Source: Thalassotalea eurytherma (GTDB lineage Bacteria > Pseudomonadota > Gammaproteobacteria > Enterobacterales > Alteromonadaceae). Taken from it: a stretch of DNA of 64,000 nt. Below, piece after piece: positions 38,249 through 49,241 of the stretch (position 1 is its first letter; each line of letters opens with the position of its first letter). The notes under the pieces are model-generated. The model saw only the letters and a list, made by a program, of their open reading frames with translations. It ran no database searches and had not been told where the DNA came from. The stretch is taken from assembly GCF_030161415.1 (NCBI RefSeq), contig NZ_BSSU01000015.1:62001-126000 (forward strand). The letters run 5' to 3'. The position numbers and the translations under genes were made by a program.

Positions 38249-38806
38249 ATGGCTCCCCAAGATTACGTTTCTCGCAAACCCAATAGCAAAAAAAAATCGC
38301 CCTATAAAAAAGAAGCGCAACCTTCGCCGGCTATGTCTTTAAAGTTAAAGGTCGTTTTAGCTATCACGATATTTTTCGCCGCAGCCTTTGGCTATGGGTT
38401 ATGGAAGCTAAACCAAACACCAGCGCAACCACCTATTTTTGAAGAAACTAAAAAAGCAGCGCCTGCTAAACAAGAAACTGATTTGCCAGCTCCCCCACAA
38501 GAAAAGTGGGACTACATGAAAGAGCTTGAAACGAAAGAAGTGGAAGTAGGCGAGTATGAAGTAACAAACAAAGGACCATATCAAATGCAATGTGGTTCCT
38601 TTAAATCGCGTGAACAGGCTGAAGTATTAAAAGCTAAAATCGCTTTTGCCGGCATAACCTCTCAAGTAAGAGAAACAAAAGGCAAAAACGGTACGTGGTT
38701 TAAAGTTATCCTTGGTCCATACGAACGCAAGCGCCTTGCCGAGAAAGATAAGCATTTATTAAAAAGTAACCAAGTGAACTATTGTCAAATTTGGTTATGG
38801 CGTTAA
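38249..38806 (+). CDS. ftsN: FtsN-like SPOR-domain cell-division protein
   Basis: A 185-residue bitopic membrane protein: basic cytosolic tail with the FtsN-like MAPQDYVSRK start, one transmembrane helix (about 31-52), a proline/alanine-rich periplasmic linker and a C-terminal SPOR domain (MQCGSFKSREQAEVLKAKIAFAG ... WFKVILGPYERKRLAE). It is shorter than E. coli FtsN (319). Position between priA and hslV matches the ftsN locus. SPOR binds denuded septal glycan. Confidence 0.85.
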   Translation: MAPQDYVSRKPNSKKKSPYKKEAQPSPAMSLKLKVVLAITIFFAAAFGYGLWKLNQTPAQPPIFEETKKAAPAKQETDLPAPPQEKWDYMKELETKEVEVGEYEVTNKGPYQMQCGSFKSREQAEVLKAKIAFAGITSQVRETKGKNGTWFKVILGPYERKRLAEKDKHLLKSNQVNYCQIWLWR

Positions 38807-38904
38807 TCACACGTTTCCCCTTGAAAAATTAAAATTCTCCCTCATTTAAACTTCATAGCATATGCCGAGTAGCTAACTACTCGGCCACAATATTGAGGTT
38901 TAAT

Positions 38905-39423
38905 GTGACTACTATTGTTTCTGTAAGACGTAACGGCAAAGTCGCCATTGGTGGCGATGGCCAAGTTTCATTAGGTAACACCGTAATGAAGGGCAATGCC
39001 AAAAAGGTACGTCGTCTTTATCACGATAAAGTGCTCGCTGGTTTTGCTGGCGGTACAGCTGATGCTTTCACGTTATTTGAACGTTTTGAAAGCAAACTTG
39101 AAATGCACCAAGGCCATTTAACTAAAGCGGCAGTAGAACTAGCAAAAGACTGGCGTAGCGATCGCGCGCTGCGAAAATTAGAAGCACTATTAGCAGTAGC
39201 TGATGAAGAAACATCGCTCATTATTACCGGTAATGGTGATATTGTTCAGCCAGAGCACGATCTCATCGCAATAGGTAGTGGTGGTAATTATGCCCAAGCA
39301 TCAGCATTAGCTTTGTTAGAAAATACCGATCTAGGCGCTAAAGATATTGTTGAAAAATCATTGAAAATCGCTGGCGACATTTGTGTTTTCACCAACCAGC
39401 ATCACACGATTGATGAGCTGTAA
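38905..39423 (+). CDS. hslV: HslV, ATP-dependent protease proteolytic subunit
   Basis: A 172-residue proteasome-type peptidase. The mature protein must begin [11 protein letters not shown] with Thr1 as nucleophile, so the start is the GTG at 38905, preceded by TTGAGG. The in-frame ATG twelve bases earlier would bury the nucleophile. Other features are [37 protein letters not shown] and [13 protein letters not shown]. It works with HslU and is followed by it after 32 bases. Confidence 0.97.
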   Translation: MTTIVSVRRNGKVAIGGDGQVSLGNTVMKGNAKKVRRLYHDKVLAGFAGGTADAFTLFERFESKLEMHQGHLTKAAVELAKDWRSDRALRKLEALLAVADEETSLIITGNGDIVQPEHDLIAIGSGGNYAQASALALLENTDLGAKDIVEKSLKIAGDICVFTNQHHTIDEL

Positions 39424-39455
39424 CTTCCCGCAAGCTATCTATTAAGGATTTACAT

Positions 39456-40784
39456 ATGTCGAATATGACACCAAGAGAAATTGTTAGCGAATTAGACCGC
39501 CATATCATTGGTCAAAATTCAGCTAAACGTGCCGTTGCCATCGCCTTGAGAAACAGATGGCGTCGTATGCAATTAAATGATGAATTGCGCACAGAAGTAA
39601 CACCTAAAAACATTTTAATGATTGGCCCTACAGGTGTTGGTAAAACTGAAATTGCTCGTCGACTAGCGAAGCTATCGAACGCGCCTTTCATTAAAGTTGA
39701 AGCAACAAAGTTCACCGAAGTTGGCTATGTTGGTAAAGAAGTAGAAACGATCATTCGCGATCTTGCTGACATGTCAATTAAAATGACCAAAGAGCAAGAA
39801 GTTGAGCGCGTTAAACATTTAGCACAAGAAGCGGCAGAAGAGCGCATTTTAGATATTTTATTACCTCCGCCTCGCGATACGTTTGGTAACGAAGAAAAAT
39901 CTGAAAATAGCTCAACACGCCAAGTATTTCGTAAGAAATTACGTGAGGGTAAACTTGACGATAAAGAAGTTGAATTAGACTTAGCAACCCAACCGATGGG
40001 CGTAGAAATTATGGCGCCTCCTGGTATGGAAGACATGACGTCACAATTACAAAGTATGTTCCAAAACTTGTCTAACGACAAAACGCAAAAGCGTAAGTTA
40101 AAAATCAAGGATGCCTTTAAAGCGCTTCAAGAAGAAGAAGCTGCAAAAATGGTAAACCCTGATGAGGTAAAACAAAAAGCCATTGAAGCAGTTGAACAAA
40201 ATGGCATTGTTTTTATTGATGAAATTGACAAGATTTGTAAGCGTGGTGAAAGCTCTGGTCCAGATGTATCTCGCGAAGGTGTGCAACGTGACTTGTTGCC
40301 ACTTGTTGAAGGCTCTACTGTCAGCACTAAGCACGGCATGGTAAAAACGGATCATATCTTGTTTATTGCTTCTGGTGCTTTCCAAATGGCAAAACCGTCT
40401 GATTTAATTCCTGAATTACAAGGCCGTTTACCAATTCGCGTAGAGTTAGAAGCATTACGAGCTGAAGATTTCGTTCGTATTTTAACAGAGCCAAATGCCA
40501 GCCTAACGCAACAATACGAAGCATTAATGGCGACTGAAGGCGTTACTCTTTCGTTTACAGATAGCGGTGTTAAAGCAATTGCAAACGCAGCATTTCATGT
40601 GAATGAAAGCACTGAAAACATTGGTGCGCGTCGTTTACATACAATGATGGAACGTCTTGTTGAGGAGATTTCATTCCATGCAAATGATAAATCAGGTGAA
40701 GCCATTGAAATTGATGAAACATATGTAAACAAAATATTGAACGACGTTGTTCAAGACGAAGATTTAAGCCGCTTTATTCTATAA
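39456..40784 (+). CDS. hslU: HslU, ATPase and unfoldase of the HslUV protease
   Basis: A 442-residue AAA+ ATPase: [25 protein letters not shown], Walker [16 protein letters not shown], the GYVGKEVET pore motif, the intermediate I-domain (about 110-240), Walker [12 protein letters not shown], sensor [15 protein letters not shown], and a C-terminal DLSRFIL tail that docks into HslV. Forms hslVU with the gene before it. Confidence 0.98.
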   Translation: MSNMTPREIVSELDRHIIGQNSAKRAVAIALRNRWRRMQLNDELRTEVTPKNILMIGPTGVGKTEIARRLAKLSNAPFIKVEATKFTEVGYVGKEVETIIRDLADMSIKMTKEQEVERVKHLAQEAAEERILDILLPPPRDTFGNEEKSENSSTRQVFRKKLREGKLDDKEVELDLATQPMGVEIMAPPGMEDMTSQLQSMFQNLSNDKTQKRKLKIKDAFKALQEEEAAKMVNPDEVKQKAIEAVEQNGIVFIDEIDKICKRGESSGPDVSREGVQRDLLPLVEGSTVSTKHGMVKTDHILFIASGAFQMAKPSDLIPELQGRLPIRVELEALRAEDFVRILTEPNASLTQQYEALMATEGVTLSFTDSGVKAIANAAFHVNESTENIGARRLHTMMERLVEEISFHANDKSGEAIEIDETYVNKILNDVVQDEDLSRFIL

Positions 40785-40798
40785 AACGACTTTCATTA

Positions 40799-40835
40799 AA
40801 AAGGGTCAGTGTTTGATAGACTCTGACCCTTTTTC
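40799..40835. terminator. Bidirectional terminator between hslU and the chemoreceptor gene
   Basis: AAAAAGGGTCAG and CTGACCCTTTTT pair around a 13-base loop, 15 bases after the hslU stop. Confidence 0.88.
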
Positions 40836-40865
40836 ATTTTCATTACAAAAGTTTAGTTATTTCCA

Positions 40866-42728
40866 CTAGACATTAAAACGGCTTACCTCGGTATGAAGCA
40901 CTTTAGCTTGTTGTGATAATTCTTCACTCATGTGCTCATTCTGTTTTGCTGAATCAGCAGCTTGTTCAGTAACATCACGTATCATCACAACGTGTTCATT
41001 AACTTCAGAAGCTACAGAGCTCTGCTCCTGAATAGCTGTTGCTATTGCCGTGCTCATATCCATGATCAGTGATACATCTGCTGTGATTTCTTCTAGCATC
41101 TTACCCGCAGAACTCGCTTGCTCAGCACTGTCATCACCTTGTTTTCGACAAGTCCCCATATGTTCAACAATCTCTTTGGTACGGGTTTGTAATGAACTAA
41201 TAATACCTTCAATTTCTTGGGTAGAGTCTTGAGTACGAGATGCTAATGTTCTCACTTCATCTGCAACAACGGCGAAGCCTCGACCTTGTTCACCCGCACG
41301 CGCAGCTTCAATAGCAGCATTTAATGCCAGTAAATTTGTTTGCTCCGCAATACCGCGAATTACATCTAAAACTGAGCCAATGGTGTGACTATCTTTCGCC
41401 AATTCAGTGACAATATGCTCTGACTCTTCTAACGTGGAAGATAATACCGAGATTTGCTCTATCGTACGGCTAACCCCTTCTTTACCATTGTCGGCATTTT
41501 CCGTGGTCAGTTGGGCTTTGCTAGCTGCTTCTTCGGTATTTTTGGCAATTTCATCTACTGTTGCCACCATCTCAGTAACAGCTGTTGCCACTAAATCTGT
41601 TTGCTGCATTTGCGTTTCAACACCTTCATTAGCAAGGCCTATATTCTCTGCTAATGTGTTAGTGGCAATATTTACAGTTTCAACGGATTGATTACATTCC
41701 ACTATCAGATGTCTAAAGGCAGCCAACATATCATTAAATACTTGCGACATTTCAGTCAATTCATCATTACCTTTAAGCTCAGCCTTTAACGTCAGATCAT
41801 TGGTGCTTGATACTTTACGCATTAAGTCTCTCATATCAGTAATTGTAGTAATGACACTACGGCTTAAGTAAACACTTAAAAATACAGCGCCAGCAATAAT
41901 GATAAGTAACACAACAAAAGCAAATTGTTGTACTGTTTGAATGCGACCTTCCACAGCAGTTGTCGAGTTTGTCAAAATGATTTGAAGTTGCTTTTGAATA
42001 TCCTCGCTGACTTGGTTCATTTCGCCTAGCATCGCCTGATCAGGGGCGTAACCTAGTTTGCGTTGCGCGTTTATTAAATTCAAAAAATCAGCTTCATAGG
42101 CAGATAACAAATCGATTAAGTCACCCTTTACTGCATCAGGTAGGGTGCTTGCTTGCACTTTTTGTTGTAGAATTTGGGTATTGTTTTGCAGCCTAGATAC
42201 GTATTTATCATCAAGGCGAAGCATGAAATCTTTTTCATTTCTTCGCAGCTGAAGCATCCCAGCCAATAGTTCAAAGTCACTACTGCCAAGCGTTTCTTCA
42301 ACGACATGCACACTTGCCCGCAAACTTCCGTATAAGCCATCTTTCGGATTTAGCCCAATAATTTTTTGTTGTTCAACAACATCGTCAAACAGTTCACCAT
42401 ATTGTTTAATTTTGCTCATCACTGAGTTAATTGGCGCTAAGTCTACATCAAAATGCGAAACTTCTTCTTTTATCACCCCTAAGACTTGTTGCGTGGCCTT
42501 CAAACTTTTATCAAAAGCCTGAGTATCCTCTTCATTTTTTAAAGTCAGGAAGTTTTTTTGGTGGTGCTTTAGTTGCGAAACTTCATGTTCGACATAAGCC
42601 AAATGACGCGTGATTTTCACTTCCAATGAAGATTGCTTTAACGCGTATAATAAAATTCCCAACATAATCAACAACGCAACAATAAAGATTACGATGTTTA
42701 GCATTAATTTTTGTTTAATGGTCATCAA
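40866..42728 (-). CDS. Methyl-accepting chemotaxis protein
   Basis: A 620-residue chemoreceptor: transmembrane helix 1 (about 9-28), a long helical periplasmic ligand domain (30-265, four-helix-bundle type), transmembrane helix 2 (about 268-290), HAMP, and a cytoplasmic coiled-coil with the hairpin tip [25 protein letters not shown]. It signals to CheA/CheW. Ligand unknown. Monocistronic and convergent with hslU. Confidence 0.93.
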   Translation of the reverse strand: MMTIKQKLMLNIVIFIVALLIMLGILLYALKQSSLEVKITRHLAYVEHEVSQLKHHQKNFLTLKNEEDTQAFDKSLKATQQVLGVIKEEVSHFDVDLAPINSVMSKIKQYGELFDDVVEQQKIIGLNPKDGLYGSLRASVHVVEETLGSSDFELLAGMLQLRRNEKDFMLRLDDKYVSRLQNNTQILQQKVQASTLPDAVKGDLIDLLSAYEADFLNLINAQRKLGYAPDQAMLGEMNQVSEDIQKQLQIILTNSTTAVEGRIQTVQQFAFVVLLIIIAGAVFLSVYLSRSVITTITDMRDLMRKVSSTNDLTLKAELKGNDELTEMSQVFNDMLAAFRHLIVECNQSVETVNIATNTLAENIGLANEGVETQMQQTDLVATAVTEMVATVDEIAKNTEEAASKAQLTTENADNGKEGVSRTIEQISVLSSTLEESEHIVTELAKDSHTIGSVLDVIRGIAEQTNLLALNAAIEAARAGEQGRGFAVVADEVRTLASRTQDSTQEIEGIISSLQTRTKEIVEHMGTCRKQGDDSAEQASSAGKMLEEITADVSLIMDMSTAIATAIQEQSSVASEVNEHVVMIRDVTEQAADSAKQNEHMSEELSQQAKVLHTEVSRFNV

Positions 42729-42806
42729 AGGGCCTCACCTAAAACAATGATATTGTTAAAGTATAGACCTAAATAAAAATTGTATGAGGTTAAACCGTTT
42801 TTTATT

Positions 42807-44804
42807 TTAACGGTTTAAATATTTGGATAGTTCGTCTTCAGATAAGGGTTTTGCAATATAATAACCTTGCACTGCATCACACCCTAATTTTCTAAGTAAT
42901 TGTAATTGATTAGCGTCTTCTACGCCTTCCGCAAGTACCCTTTTTCCAAGGCCATGTGAAAGCTTAATCATAGACTTTACAATGGTAACATCTGAATCGT
43001 TATTAGCGACTTCACTAATAAAACTACGATCAATTTTTATCTTATCAATCGGCAATTTTCGTAAGTAAGCCAGCGATGAATAACCCGTACCAAAGTCATC
43101 AATAGAAACCCGTATCCCTAAGTTCTGAAGTTTTACGATAGTGTTCATCACACTTTCTATGTCAGTAATAACGACATTTTCAGTAATTTCTAACTCAAGA
43201 CAATTTGGTGGTATCTCATGCTGATAAAGTAACGATTGAATGTAACCAACAAATTGAGGATCTTGAAACTCGACGGAGGTAACATTAACGGCAATAGTAA
43301 TTCGTCTGTTGTATGTTTTAATCCAACTCGCAGCTTTTTGTGCAGCTAAACTTAACACGTAATGATCAAGTGCTCGGTTCATCGATAATTGTTCAATGTT
43401 ATCTAAAAACAAACCTGGTGCTAAAACCCCTTTAGTAGGGTGTTGCCAACGAACCAAAGCTTCAACCCCTTCTAAACGATTACTATATAAATTAAGTTGA
43501 GGCTGGAAATACAAAACAAATTCGCTATTTTCAAAGGCTTTATTCAGCTCTTTTTCAACAGCTAATAGCTCTCGTCCTTTTGACTGCATCCCCTCAATAT
43601 ACTGAACACTTTTCAGGTTTTCAGTTTCAGCTTGGAACAAGGCTAAATTGGCCTTTTTAAGTAACTCTTCTTCATTGTTGTCGTGATCTGGATACAAGCT
43701 ATAGCCAACACTTGCTTGTAGCTCAATACTAATGTTTTGATAGCTATAAGGCGCCGATAATAGGTCATGAATATGATCTGCAGCTTTTGTTAATTGCGTT
43801 AAGTCATGTATTTCTATTGCAAACACAAATGAGTCACCACTTAACCGTCCAACGACTGATGGCATTAAAACGCTTTTTGATAAACGAATCGCGACCTGAG
43901 CAAGAATATAGTCGCCTGCACTCAAACCATAAGTATCATTAATAAATTTGAAGCGCTTAATGTCGATCAAATATACCGCTAAGCGCGCTCCACTTTGCTG
44001 ACATCGCTCCATTGCAATTGGCAATTTTTCAATAACTTGTTCTCGGTTAAGTGCACCAGTAAGTTGATCGTGTTTACCTAAATACTGAGCTCGATTAATA
44101 GCTGACACGGCAATGTTGCGCTCTGCACCCTGCATCCAGATCAACATCGCATAACCTAAAACGGCATTAGCACCGCTATCGAAAACTAAAATTGCGCGCA
44201 CGATATCACCAAAATACTCTGTGCCTAAAAGCATCACCGACGCTAAAGAATAAGTAATAAAACGAAAGCTCATTGCTAAGAAAAGCCACATAAAAATACG
44301 ACTTGCAAAGAAAATTTTCTTTTGGTTGAACAGCCAAAAACTCATCGTAAGGAAGCCACAACCTATCAGAAATGAGGTTAAACTTTCTCTCAAATACAAT
44401 CGGTTATAGGTCGCTAGCTCATCAAATGCATAGAGCCCTACTGATATCGTTGTAAACATAACAACAGCAACAATACTCCAGACAATTTTCCTAGCACTTA
44501 TCGCATTATCGATGACTGCACGATACATTGCCCATAACAAAAAAAGAACAAAAAAGTTAAAACTCAGTTTATTAATGAAGGTAAGTGAGATAAGAAGAGG
44601 ATCTGTTGCCCTTGGAACTTCAAGCGACAACATAACTAGCGACACACTACGATTGATAACTAATGCACCAAGCGCGTAAACCCAAAGTTTGACATAAGTA
44701 CGACCAAAGCCACGATAAAACATCAGCAAAAAGAACGTCAATAACAATAAGACGATACTTTCCACCAAGTATAATATTGGGCTAGTAAAAAATTGTTCTG
44801 CCAT
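42807..44804 (-). CDS. Membrane GGDEF-EAL protein, likely c-di-GMP phosphodiesterase
   Basis: A 665-residue protein with about seven N-terminal transmembrane helices (1-235), a GGDEF-like domain with RLSGDSFVF in place of GGDEF (cyclase likely lost) and a C-terminal EAL domain with EALVRW, LEITENVV, DDFGTGYSS and EGVED intact. The expected activity is c-di-GMP hydrolysis controlled by a membrane signal. It is divergent from rraA. Confidence 0.88.
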   Translation of the reverse strand: MAEQFFTSPILYLVESIVLLLLTFFLLMFYRGFGRTYVKLWVYALGALVINRSVSLVMLSLEVPRATDPLLISLTFINKLSFNFFVLFLLWAMYRAVIDNAISARKIVWSIVAVVMFTTISVGLYAFDELATYNRLYLRESLTSFLIGCGFLTMSFWLFNQKKIFFASRIFMWLFLAMSFRFITYSLASVMLLGTEYFGDIVRAILVFDSGANAVLGYAMLIWMQGAERNIAVSAINRAQYLGKHDQLTGALNREQVIEKLPIAMERCQQSGARLAVYLIDIKRFKFINDTYGLSAGDYILAQVAIRLSKSVLMPSVVGRLSGDSFVFAIEIHDLTQLTKAADHIHDLLSAPYSYQNISIELQASVGYSLYPDHDNNEEELLKKANLALFQAETENLKSVQYIEGMQSKGRELLAVEKELNKAFENSEFVLYFQPQLNLYSNRLEGVEALVRWQHPTKGVLAPGLFLDNIEQLSMNRALDHYVLSLAAQKAASWIKTYNRRITIAVNVTSVEFQDPQFVGYIQSLLYQHEIPPNCLELEITENVVITDIESVMNTIVKLQNLGIRVSIDDFGTGYSSLAYLRKLPIDKIKIDRSFISEVANNDSDVTIVKSMIKLSHGLGKRVLAEGVEDANQLQLLRKLGCDAVQGYYIAKPLSEDELSKYLNR

Positions 44805-44953
44805 TCAAATGAGTCTTTAAATTTTTTGCGATTATTTAATATCTTATAGTCATTGTAATACAAATTGTAAGGTGAGGGTATCTAGCTATTGTAGATGCCA
44901 TTTTACAAGTTATACTGGTATCTGTCGTAACAAGCCAACAATGAGCACTCTTT

Positions 44954-45439
44954 ATGGAATACAATACATCTGAGCTTTGTGATATTTATGCCGATTTAAT
45001 CGATGTTGTCGAGCCAATTTTTAGTAATTATGGTGGTCGATTCTCTTTTGGTGGTAAAGTTGTCACAATAAAGTGCTTTGAAAGCAATGGCTTAATTAAA
45101 GACGTACTCTCGCAAGACGGCAGTGGCCAAGTACTTGTTATTGACGGTGGCGGCTCAACAAGACGCGCCCTATTAGATGCCTCTATTGTTGAACTTGCTC
45201 AAAAAAATCAATGGGATGGTATCATTTGTTACGGTAGCGTGCGTGATGTTGATGCACTAGAAGATTTTGATATCGGCATACAAGCATTAGTGTCAATCCC
45301 TGTGGGTGCCAATGATGAGCTTACTGGTGAAGCAGATGCAGCAATAAATTTTGGTGGCGTGACCTTCTTACCCGATGATCATGTATATGCCGATAATACA
45401 GGCATCATTTTATCCCCCGAACCATTAGATATTGAGTAA
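44954..45439 (+). CDS. rraA: Ribonuclease E activity regulator RraA
   Basis: A 161-residue Rra[72 protein letters not shown] and a [17 protein letters not shown] end. It binds RNase E and restrains mRNA decay. Trimeric fold typical of the family; length matches E. coli (161). Confidence 0.96.
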   Translation: MEYNTSELCDIYADLIDVVEPIFSNYGGRFSFGGKVVTIKCFESNGLIKDVLSQDGSGQVLVIDGGGSTRRALLDASIVELAQKNQWDGIICYGSVRDVDALEDFDIGIQALVSIPVGANDELTGEADAAINFGGVTFLPDDHVYADNTGIILSPEPLDIE

Positions 45440-45446
45440 GCTAGAT

Positions 45447-47525
45447 TCATTCATTATTTGAGCTTTCCTGATGAGCTAACCACTTATCAAGCCATTGCGG
45501 TGCATCAGTATAGAGCACCGCTGGTGCAATAATTTCACCTTGGGCGTTTTCTCCCGCTAACTCTCTAAACAGCAATTCAACTGACGCACTGTTGATGTGA
45601 GTGCCTACTAACGGCAATTCAATAACGTTTGCTAAATGAATCAGCGCATTAGTAATCGCCTTTTCAGGCTCTCTGTTGTCTTTAAACATTAACGATTCGC
45701 AACTAATGCGAATTTGATCAACCGTTAATTTTCGTACATAGCGCAACGCTTCATAGCTACCAGAAAAATCATTGATAGAAAGTAACGTCCCTACCTGTTT
45801 CAACTGATCAAAGGCAAGCTGCACCTTATCGCCAACCGACAATAGCAAGTGCTCTGAAATAGAGATCATTAGATAGTTTGCCTGAATAGACTTCTTTTTC
45901 AGCTCTTGTTCAATATGCTCTATTGTTACTTCATCAAGTAATTCAAGGCTTTCAAAATTAATAGAGACTGGTTTTAACGCGCCTTTTGACTCCAGCGTTT
46001 CAAGCCAATCAATGGCGGTATTAAGTAGTTGTTGGAACACTTTAAAGGCGTCACCACTTTGCGTCGCTATTTCTTGCAGTTGCGCTTGTGATAAATCTTC
46101 AGTTTTACTATATGGCCAACGCATAGTCACTTCATAACCGATAACGTCTTTGGTTACTAAGTTAATTTGTGGCTGAATGAGATAATCAAAGCCATCTTCT
46201 GCAATACAGGCTTTTAATCGCTCCATTTTTACTAATTGAGATTTAGAGATTTGACTAATAGACTGGTCTACAAAGTAAATTGATTGATTTAGCTGTTCAG
46301 CTTTTAACAGTGCATCTTCAGCTAAAGTAACGGCTTGTTTAACGGAGCTATCCCCTTTCGCCAGCATCGATACACCAAAGGCCAATTCAAAATTCATGGT
46401 GTAACTTTTAAATGTCATCGCCTGTGGTAATGCTGAAATCAGCTGCTGGCATATATGCTCAACAACTTCATTATCATCATATTTATTATCAGTTAAATCA
46501 GCGACGATGAGAAAATGAAGACTGTGCAATCTAGCCACATAAAATGGAATATCAGCGAAGGATAAATTAACTAAGCCATCAATTTTCAACGATTGCTTTT
46601 GCATGCTATAGGCAAGCTGTAGTAGCAAAGCATCTGAATTTTCATAACCTAAGATTTTGTTGGCTTGTGCAAAATTTACTGGCTTAAATGCTATAGCTGC
46701 TAATTTTTGATGCTCATTATTTAGCAGGGAGTATTCTAGTTTTTTAGTCGCTTGCCCCTGAAGAGGAAAGTTTGTTACTGCGTCGCGTGCATATAATTGC
46801 CAATCTTCATGGCTGATTCCACCAGACTCTTTCTCTGCCGATGAATGTCTTATTAAGGTATATGTAAAGTGCGTAAGCACCATGGTGTAGCCAATGCCTA
46901 TAACCAAATAAAAGAGCCCCTCGTCAATACTTCCATTGAGCCATAACCAGAACATCGTCCCGCTTGAGACTGTTACGCCTAACGCACACATCAACCAAAT
47001 AAAACTACTTGCTTGACTGCGAACTAACATGTAACCACGAATGTAGGCGGTTAATGCGGTAACCATAAACCAGCCTAACCAAGTGAGATTGTGATTGATA
47101 TCAGGAAGAACAAACAAGCTTGTTTCAAAAACAACGAACAGTGCAACAATGGAAATTGTTAACCACCGAAGTCGAGGCATTAAAAGCTCTGATAGCCAAT
47201 CACTGCGGTTAGGCATTAAAAATAATAAACATAAATAGGCATTTGCGGCTGAGCATAGCCATAAATGATCACTACGCTGATTGAGCGAGTTTGCATCTTG
47301 ACTTATGCAGCCAATAAAAAAGAGTAGCGTGATACAAAGTAAACTTGGAAAAACAAAAATAGTGGCGTTGTTCAGTGAACGCCATAATGCCATGCCAAGC
47401 ACAGGAATGGTTATACCTAGAAAAAACGTTAATGAAAGATGACTAAGCGTGAAATTAACACTCTCAGCCCGAGCTGAAAACGCGACAAAAAAGAGAGAAA
47501 GCCAAAATATTCGTGAATATATCAT
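45447..47525 (-). CDS. Membrane protein with degenerate GGDEF and EAL domains
   Basis: About 692 residues: a signal-like first helix, seven or so transmembrane helices (1-225), a GGDEF-like domain without a recognisable GGDEF motif, and an EAL-like domain in which EAL reads EVT (GYEVTMRW) and DDFGTGYSS reads INDFSGSYEA. Both catalytic centres appear dead, so it is more likely a c-di-GMP or protein-binding receptor. The ATG at 47525 is preferred over a TTG two codons upstream. Convergent with rraA. Confidence 0.85.
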   Translation of the reverse strand: MIYSRIFWLSLFFVAFSARAESVNFTLSHLSLTFFLGITIPVLGMALWRSLNNATIFVFPSLLCITLLFFIGCISQDANSLNQRSDHLWLCSAANAYLCLLFLMPNRSDWLSELLMPRLRWLTISIVALFVVFETSLFVLPDINHNLTWLGWFMVTALTAYIRGYMLVRSQASSFIWLMCALGVTVSSGTMFWLWLNGSIDEGLFYLVIGIGYTMVLTHFTYTLIRHSSAEKESGGISHEDWQLYARDAVTNFPLQGQATKKLEYSLLNNEHQKLAAIAFKPVNFAQANKILGYENSDALLLQLAYSMQKQSLKIDGLVNLSFADIPFYVARLHSLHFLIVADLTDNKYDDNEVVEHICQQLISALPQAMTFKSYTMNFELAFGVSMLAKGDSSVKQAVTLAEDALLKAEQLNQSIYFVDQSISQISKSQLVKMERLKACIAEDGFDYLIQPQINLVTKDVIGYEVTMRWPYSKTEDLSQAQLQEIATQSGDAFKVFQQLLNTAIDWLETLESKGALKPVSINFESLELLDEVTIEHIEQELKKKSIQANYLMISISEHLLLSVGDKVQLAFDQLKQVGTLLSINDFSGSYEALRYVRKLTVDQIRISCESLMFKDNREPEKAITNALIHLANVIELPLVGTHINSASVELLFRELAGENAQGEIIAPAVLYTDAPQWLDKWLAHQESSNNE

Positions 47526-47611
47526 GCACAACTACTTACACTAGAGTTAAACATCACAGTTGATGTTTAACTTAGCCTATGCAATAAAACGAATTTTGTA
47601 CAGCTTTTGCT

Positions 47612-48853
47612 TTAACCTGTTAATTCGCCACGTTTAAATAATTGATGAAGTGGATTAACACCAAACTGATAGCACAACTCTGCAGGCTGTTGAATATCCC
47701 ACATCGCTATATCGGCATCCATACCGATCGCTAACTTACCTTTTGTACTCGATAAGCCGAGCGCTTGAGCACCAAAACATGTTACACCAGCAAGCGCCTC
47801 AGCAGGCGTTAACCTAAATAATGTGCAAGCCATATTCAACATCAATTGTAGCGAATTGATAGGAGAAGAGCCTGGGTTAGCGTCACTAGCAACCGCCATT
47901 GGCACGTTATACTTTCTTAATAATTCGATAGGCGGTTTTTGAGTTTCTCTTAAGAAGTAAAAGGCGCCAGGTAATACAACGGCAACCATATTTGCTTCAG
48001 CCATAGCTTTTACACCTGCTTCGTCTAAATACTCAATATGATCAGATGATAACGCTAAATATTTAGCAGCCAATTCAGTGCCACCAATATTAGAAAGTTG
48101 CTCAGCATGCACCTTTACGGGAATACCATGGCTTTTTGCCGATTCAAATACTTGCTCTGTTTGTTCTGCATCAAAAGCAATACCTTCACAAAACACATCA
48201 ACAGCATCAGCTAACGCGTGTTCTTTTACTTTAGGCATCATTTCCTGACAAACGAGATCAATATACCCTTGGCTATCGTCCTTATACTCAGGTGGTAATG
48301 CATGTGCGCCTAAAAAAGTTCTTTGTACATCAATTGGTAAATGCTCCCCTACTTGGGTTGCCACCTTAAGCATTTTCAGTTCGGTCTCGGTTTCTAAGCC
48401 ATAGCCAGACTTAATTTCTATGGTTGTTACGCCTTGCTTATTGAGTGCTTTGGCTCTTTTCAACGCACCTGCCAATAATGTTTCTTCGCTGGCTTGTCGA
48501 GTAGCTTTTACTGTCGAAATAATACCACCACCCGCTTTGGCAATTTCCTCATAGCTTTTACCTTGCAGGCGCATTTCAAATTCGTTTGCGCGATTTCCAC
48601 CAAAAACAATATGGGTATGACAATCGACCAAACCCGGTGTTAACCATTTACCTTGGCCATCAATAGTTAATTCTGTTTGATGTTCAGGAATCGCTGACAT
48701 TTCACCTAACCAAGCAATTTTTCCTTCGTTGATCGCCAGCGCACCATTTAATATCTCACCATAGCCTTTAGCACCGTTTGTCATAGTTGCTAAGTTAACG
48801 TTGGCAATTAAAGTTTGCCATTTATGTATATTAGGTTGAGTCACTGATTTCAC
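47612..48853 (-). CDS. hutI: Imidazolonepropionase
   Basis: A 413-residue amidohydrolase of histidine degradation (imidazolonepropionate to N-formimino-glutamate). Visible are [11 protein letters not shown] (metal HxH), [52 protein letters not shown] and [10 protein letters not shown]. The other hut genes (hutH, hutU, hutC, hutG) are not in the window, so it stands alone here. Its own upstream region carries a hairpin at 48913-48950. Confidence 0.96.
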   Translation of the reverse strand: MKSVTQPNIHKWQTLIANVNLATMTNGAKGYGEILNGALAINEGKIAWLGEMSAIPEHQTELTIDGQGKWLTPGLVDCHTHIVFGGNRANEFEMRLQGKSYEEIAKAGGGIISTVKATRQASEETLLAGALKRAKALNKQGVTTIEIKSGYGLETETELKMLKVATQVGEHLPIDVQRTFLGAHALPPEYKDDSQGYIDLVCQEMMPKVKEHALADAVDVFCEGIAFDAEQTEQVFESAKSHGIPVKVHAEQLSNIGGTELAAKYLALSSDHIEYLDEAGVKAMAEANMVAVVLPGAFYFLRETQKPPIELLRKYNVPMAVASDANPGSSPINSLQLMLNMACTLFRLTPAEALAGVTCFGAQALGLSSTKGKLAIGMDADIAMWDIQQPAELCYQFGVNPLHQLFKRGELTG

Positions 48854-48912
48854 CGATTTAAGAAAATAGCAGATCGCTATAAGTATTGAATAACCGAATT
48901 ATAAGGCAAAAA

Positions 48913-48950
48913 AAAATGGTGTTAAGGACTTTATGCCAAAACACCATTTT
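48913..48950 (-). terminator. Terminator-like hairpin, minus strand, upstream of hutI
   Basis: AAAATGGTGTT pairs with AACACCATTTT around a 16-base loop; on the minus strand a run of nine T residues follows. It would stop a minus-strand transcript arising from 48951-49241 before hutI, although no annotated gene lies there. Confidence 0.6.
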
Positions 48951-49241
48951 CTTACTGTAAGCTTTTATTAGCAGCCGTCTATTTCTAAATACAGCTGCAG
49001 AGATCAACATCAGCCACAGAAAAACCTAATTCATCGTGGTCTTCAACATCTATACCACTCTCAATTCAGTCAGTTACTTCTATTTAGGTTTAATGATTAG
49101 AGGCAACAATTTGTTACCGCCATAGGTTTTAGCGCGTAACAAATAAACGACAAGCCAATCGTAATTTAACAAAAATTTCACATTGACATATTATGTCACC
49201 CGATATAAGGTTAATAAATATTCTATGACAAGGAGAAAATC
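48951..49241. other. Intergenic region with dyads and possible minus-strand small transcript
   Basis: No clear gene. It holds a near-palindrome GGCAACAATTTGTTACC at 49102-49118 and a 15-base palindrome at 49184-49198. On the minus strand a 33-codon GTG frame (starting MKFLLNYDWLVVY, ending LIIKPK) is open but has a weak ribosome binding site. Together with the T9 hairpin at 48913-48950 this leaves room for a small RNA or mini-gene; not demonstrated. Confidence 0.35.
49184..49198. promoter_or_regulatory. 15-base operator-like palindrome before the SPFH/NfeD operon
   Basis: TGACATA-T-TATGTCA is a perfect dyad 44 bases before the first gene of the operon. It overlaps a TTGACA that could serve as a -35 element (49183-49188), with TATAAG at 49204-49209 as a close-spaced -10. 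The regulator is unknown. Confidence 0.45.

Noticed and set aside
35774-44942. Shared 15-mer GTAACAAGCCAACAA before priA (about 35775) and rraA (about 44927), considered as an attC-like or regulatory repeat
   Set aside because: No pairing arms of an integron attC site, and no further copies noticed near other genes; chance or a weak shared motif is more likely.
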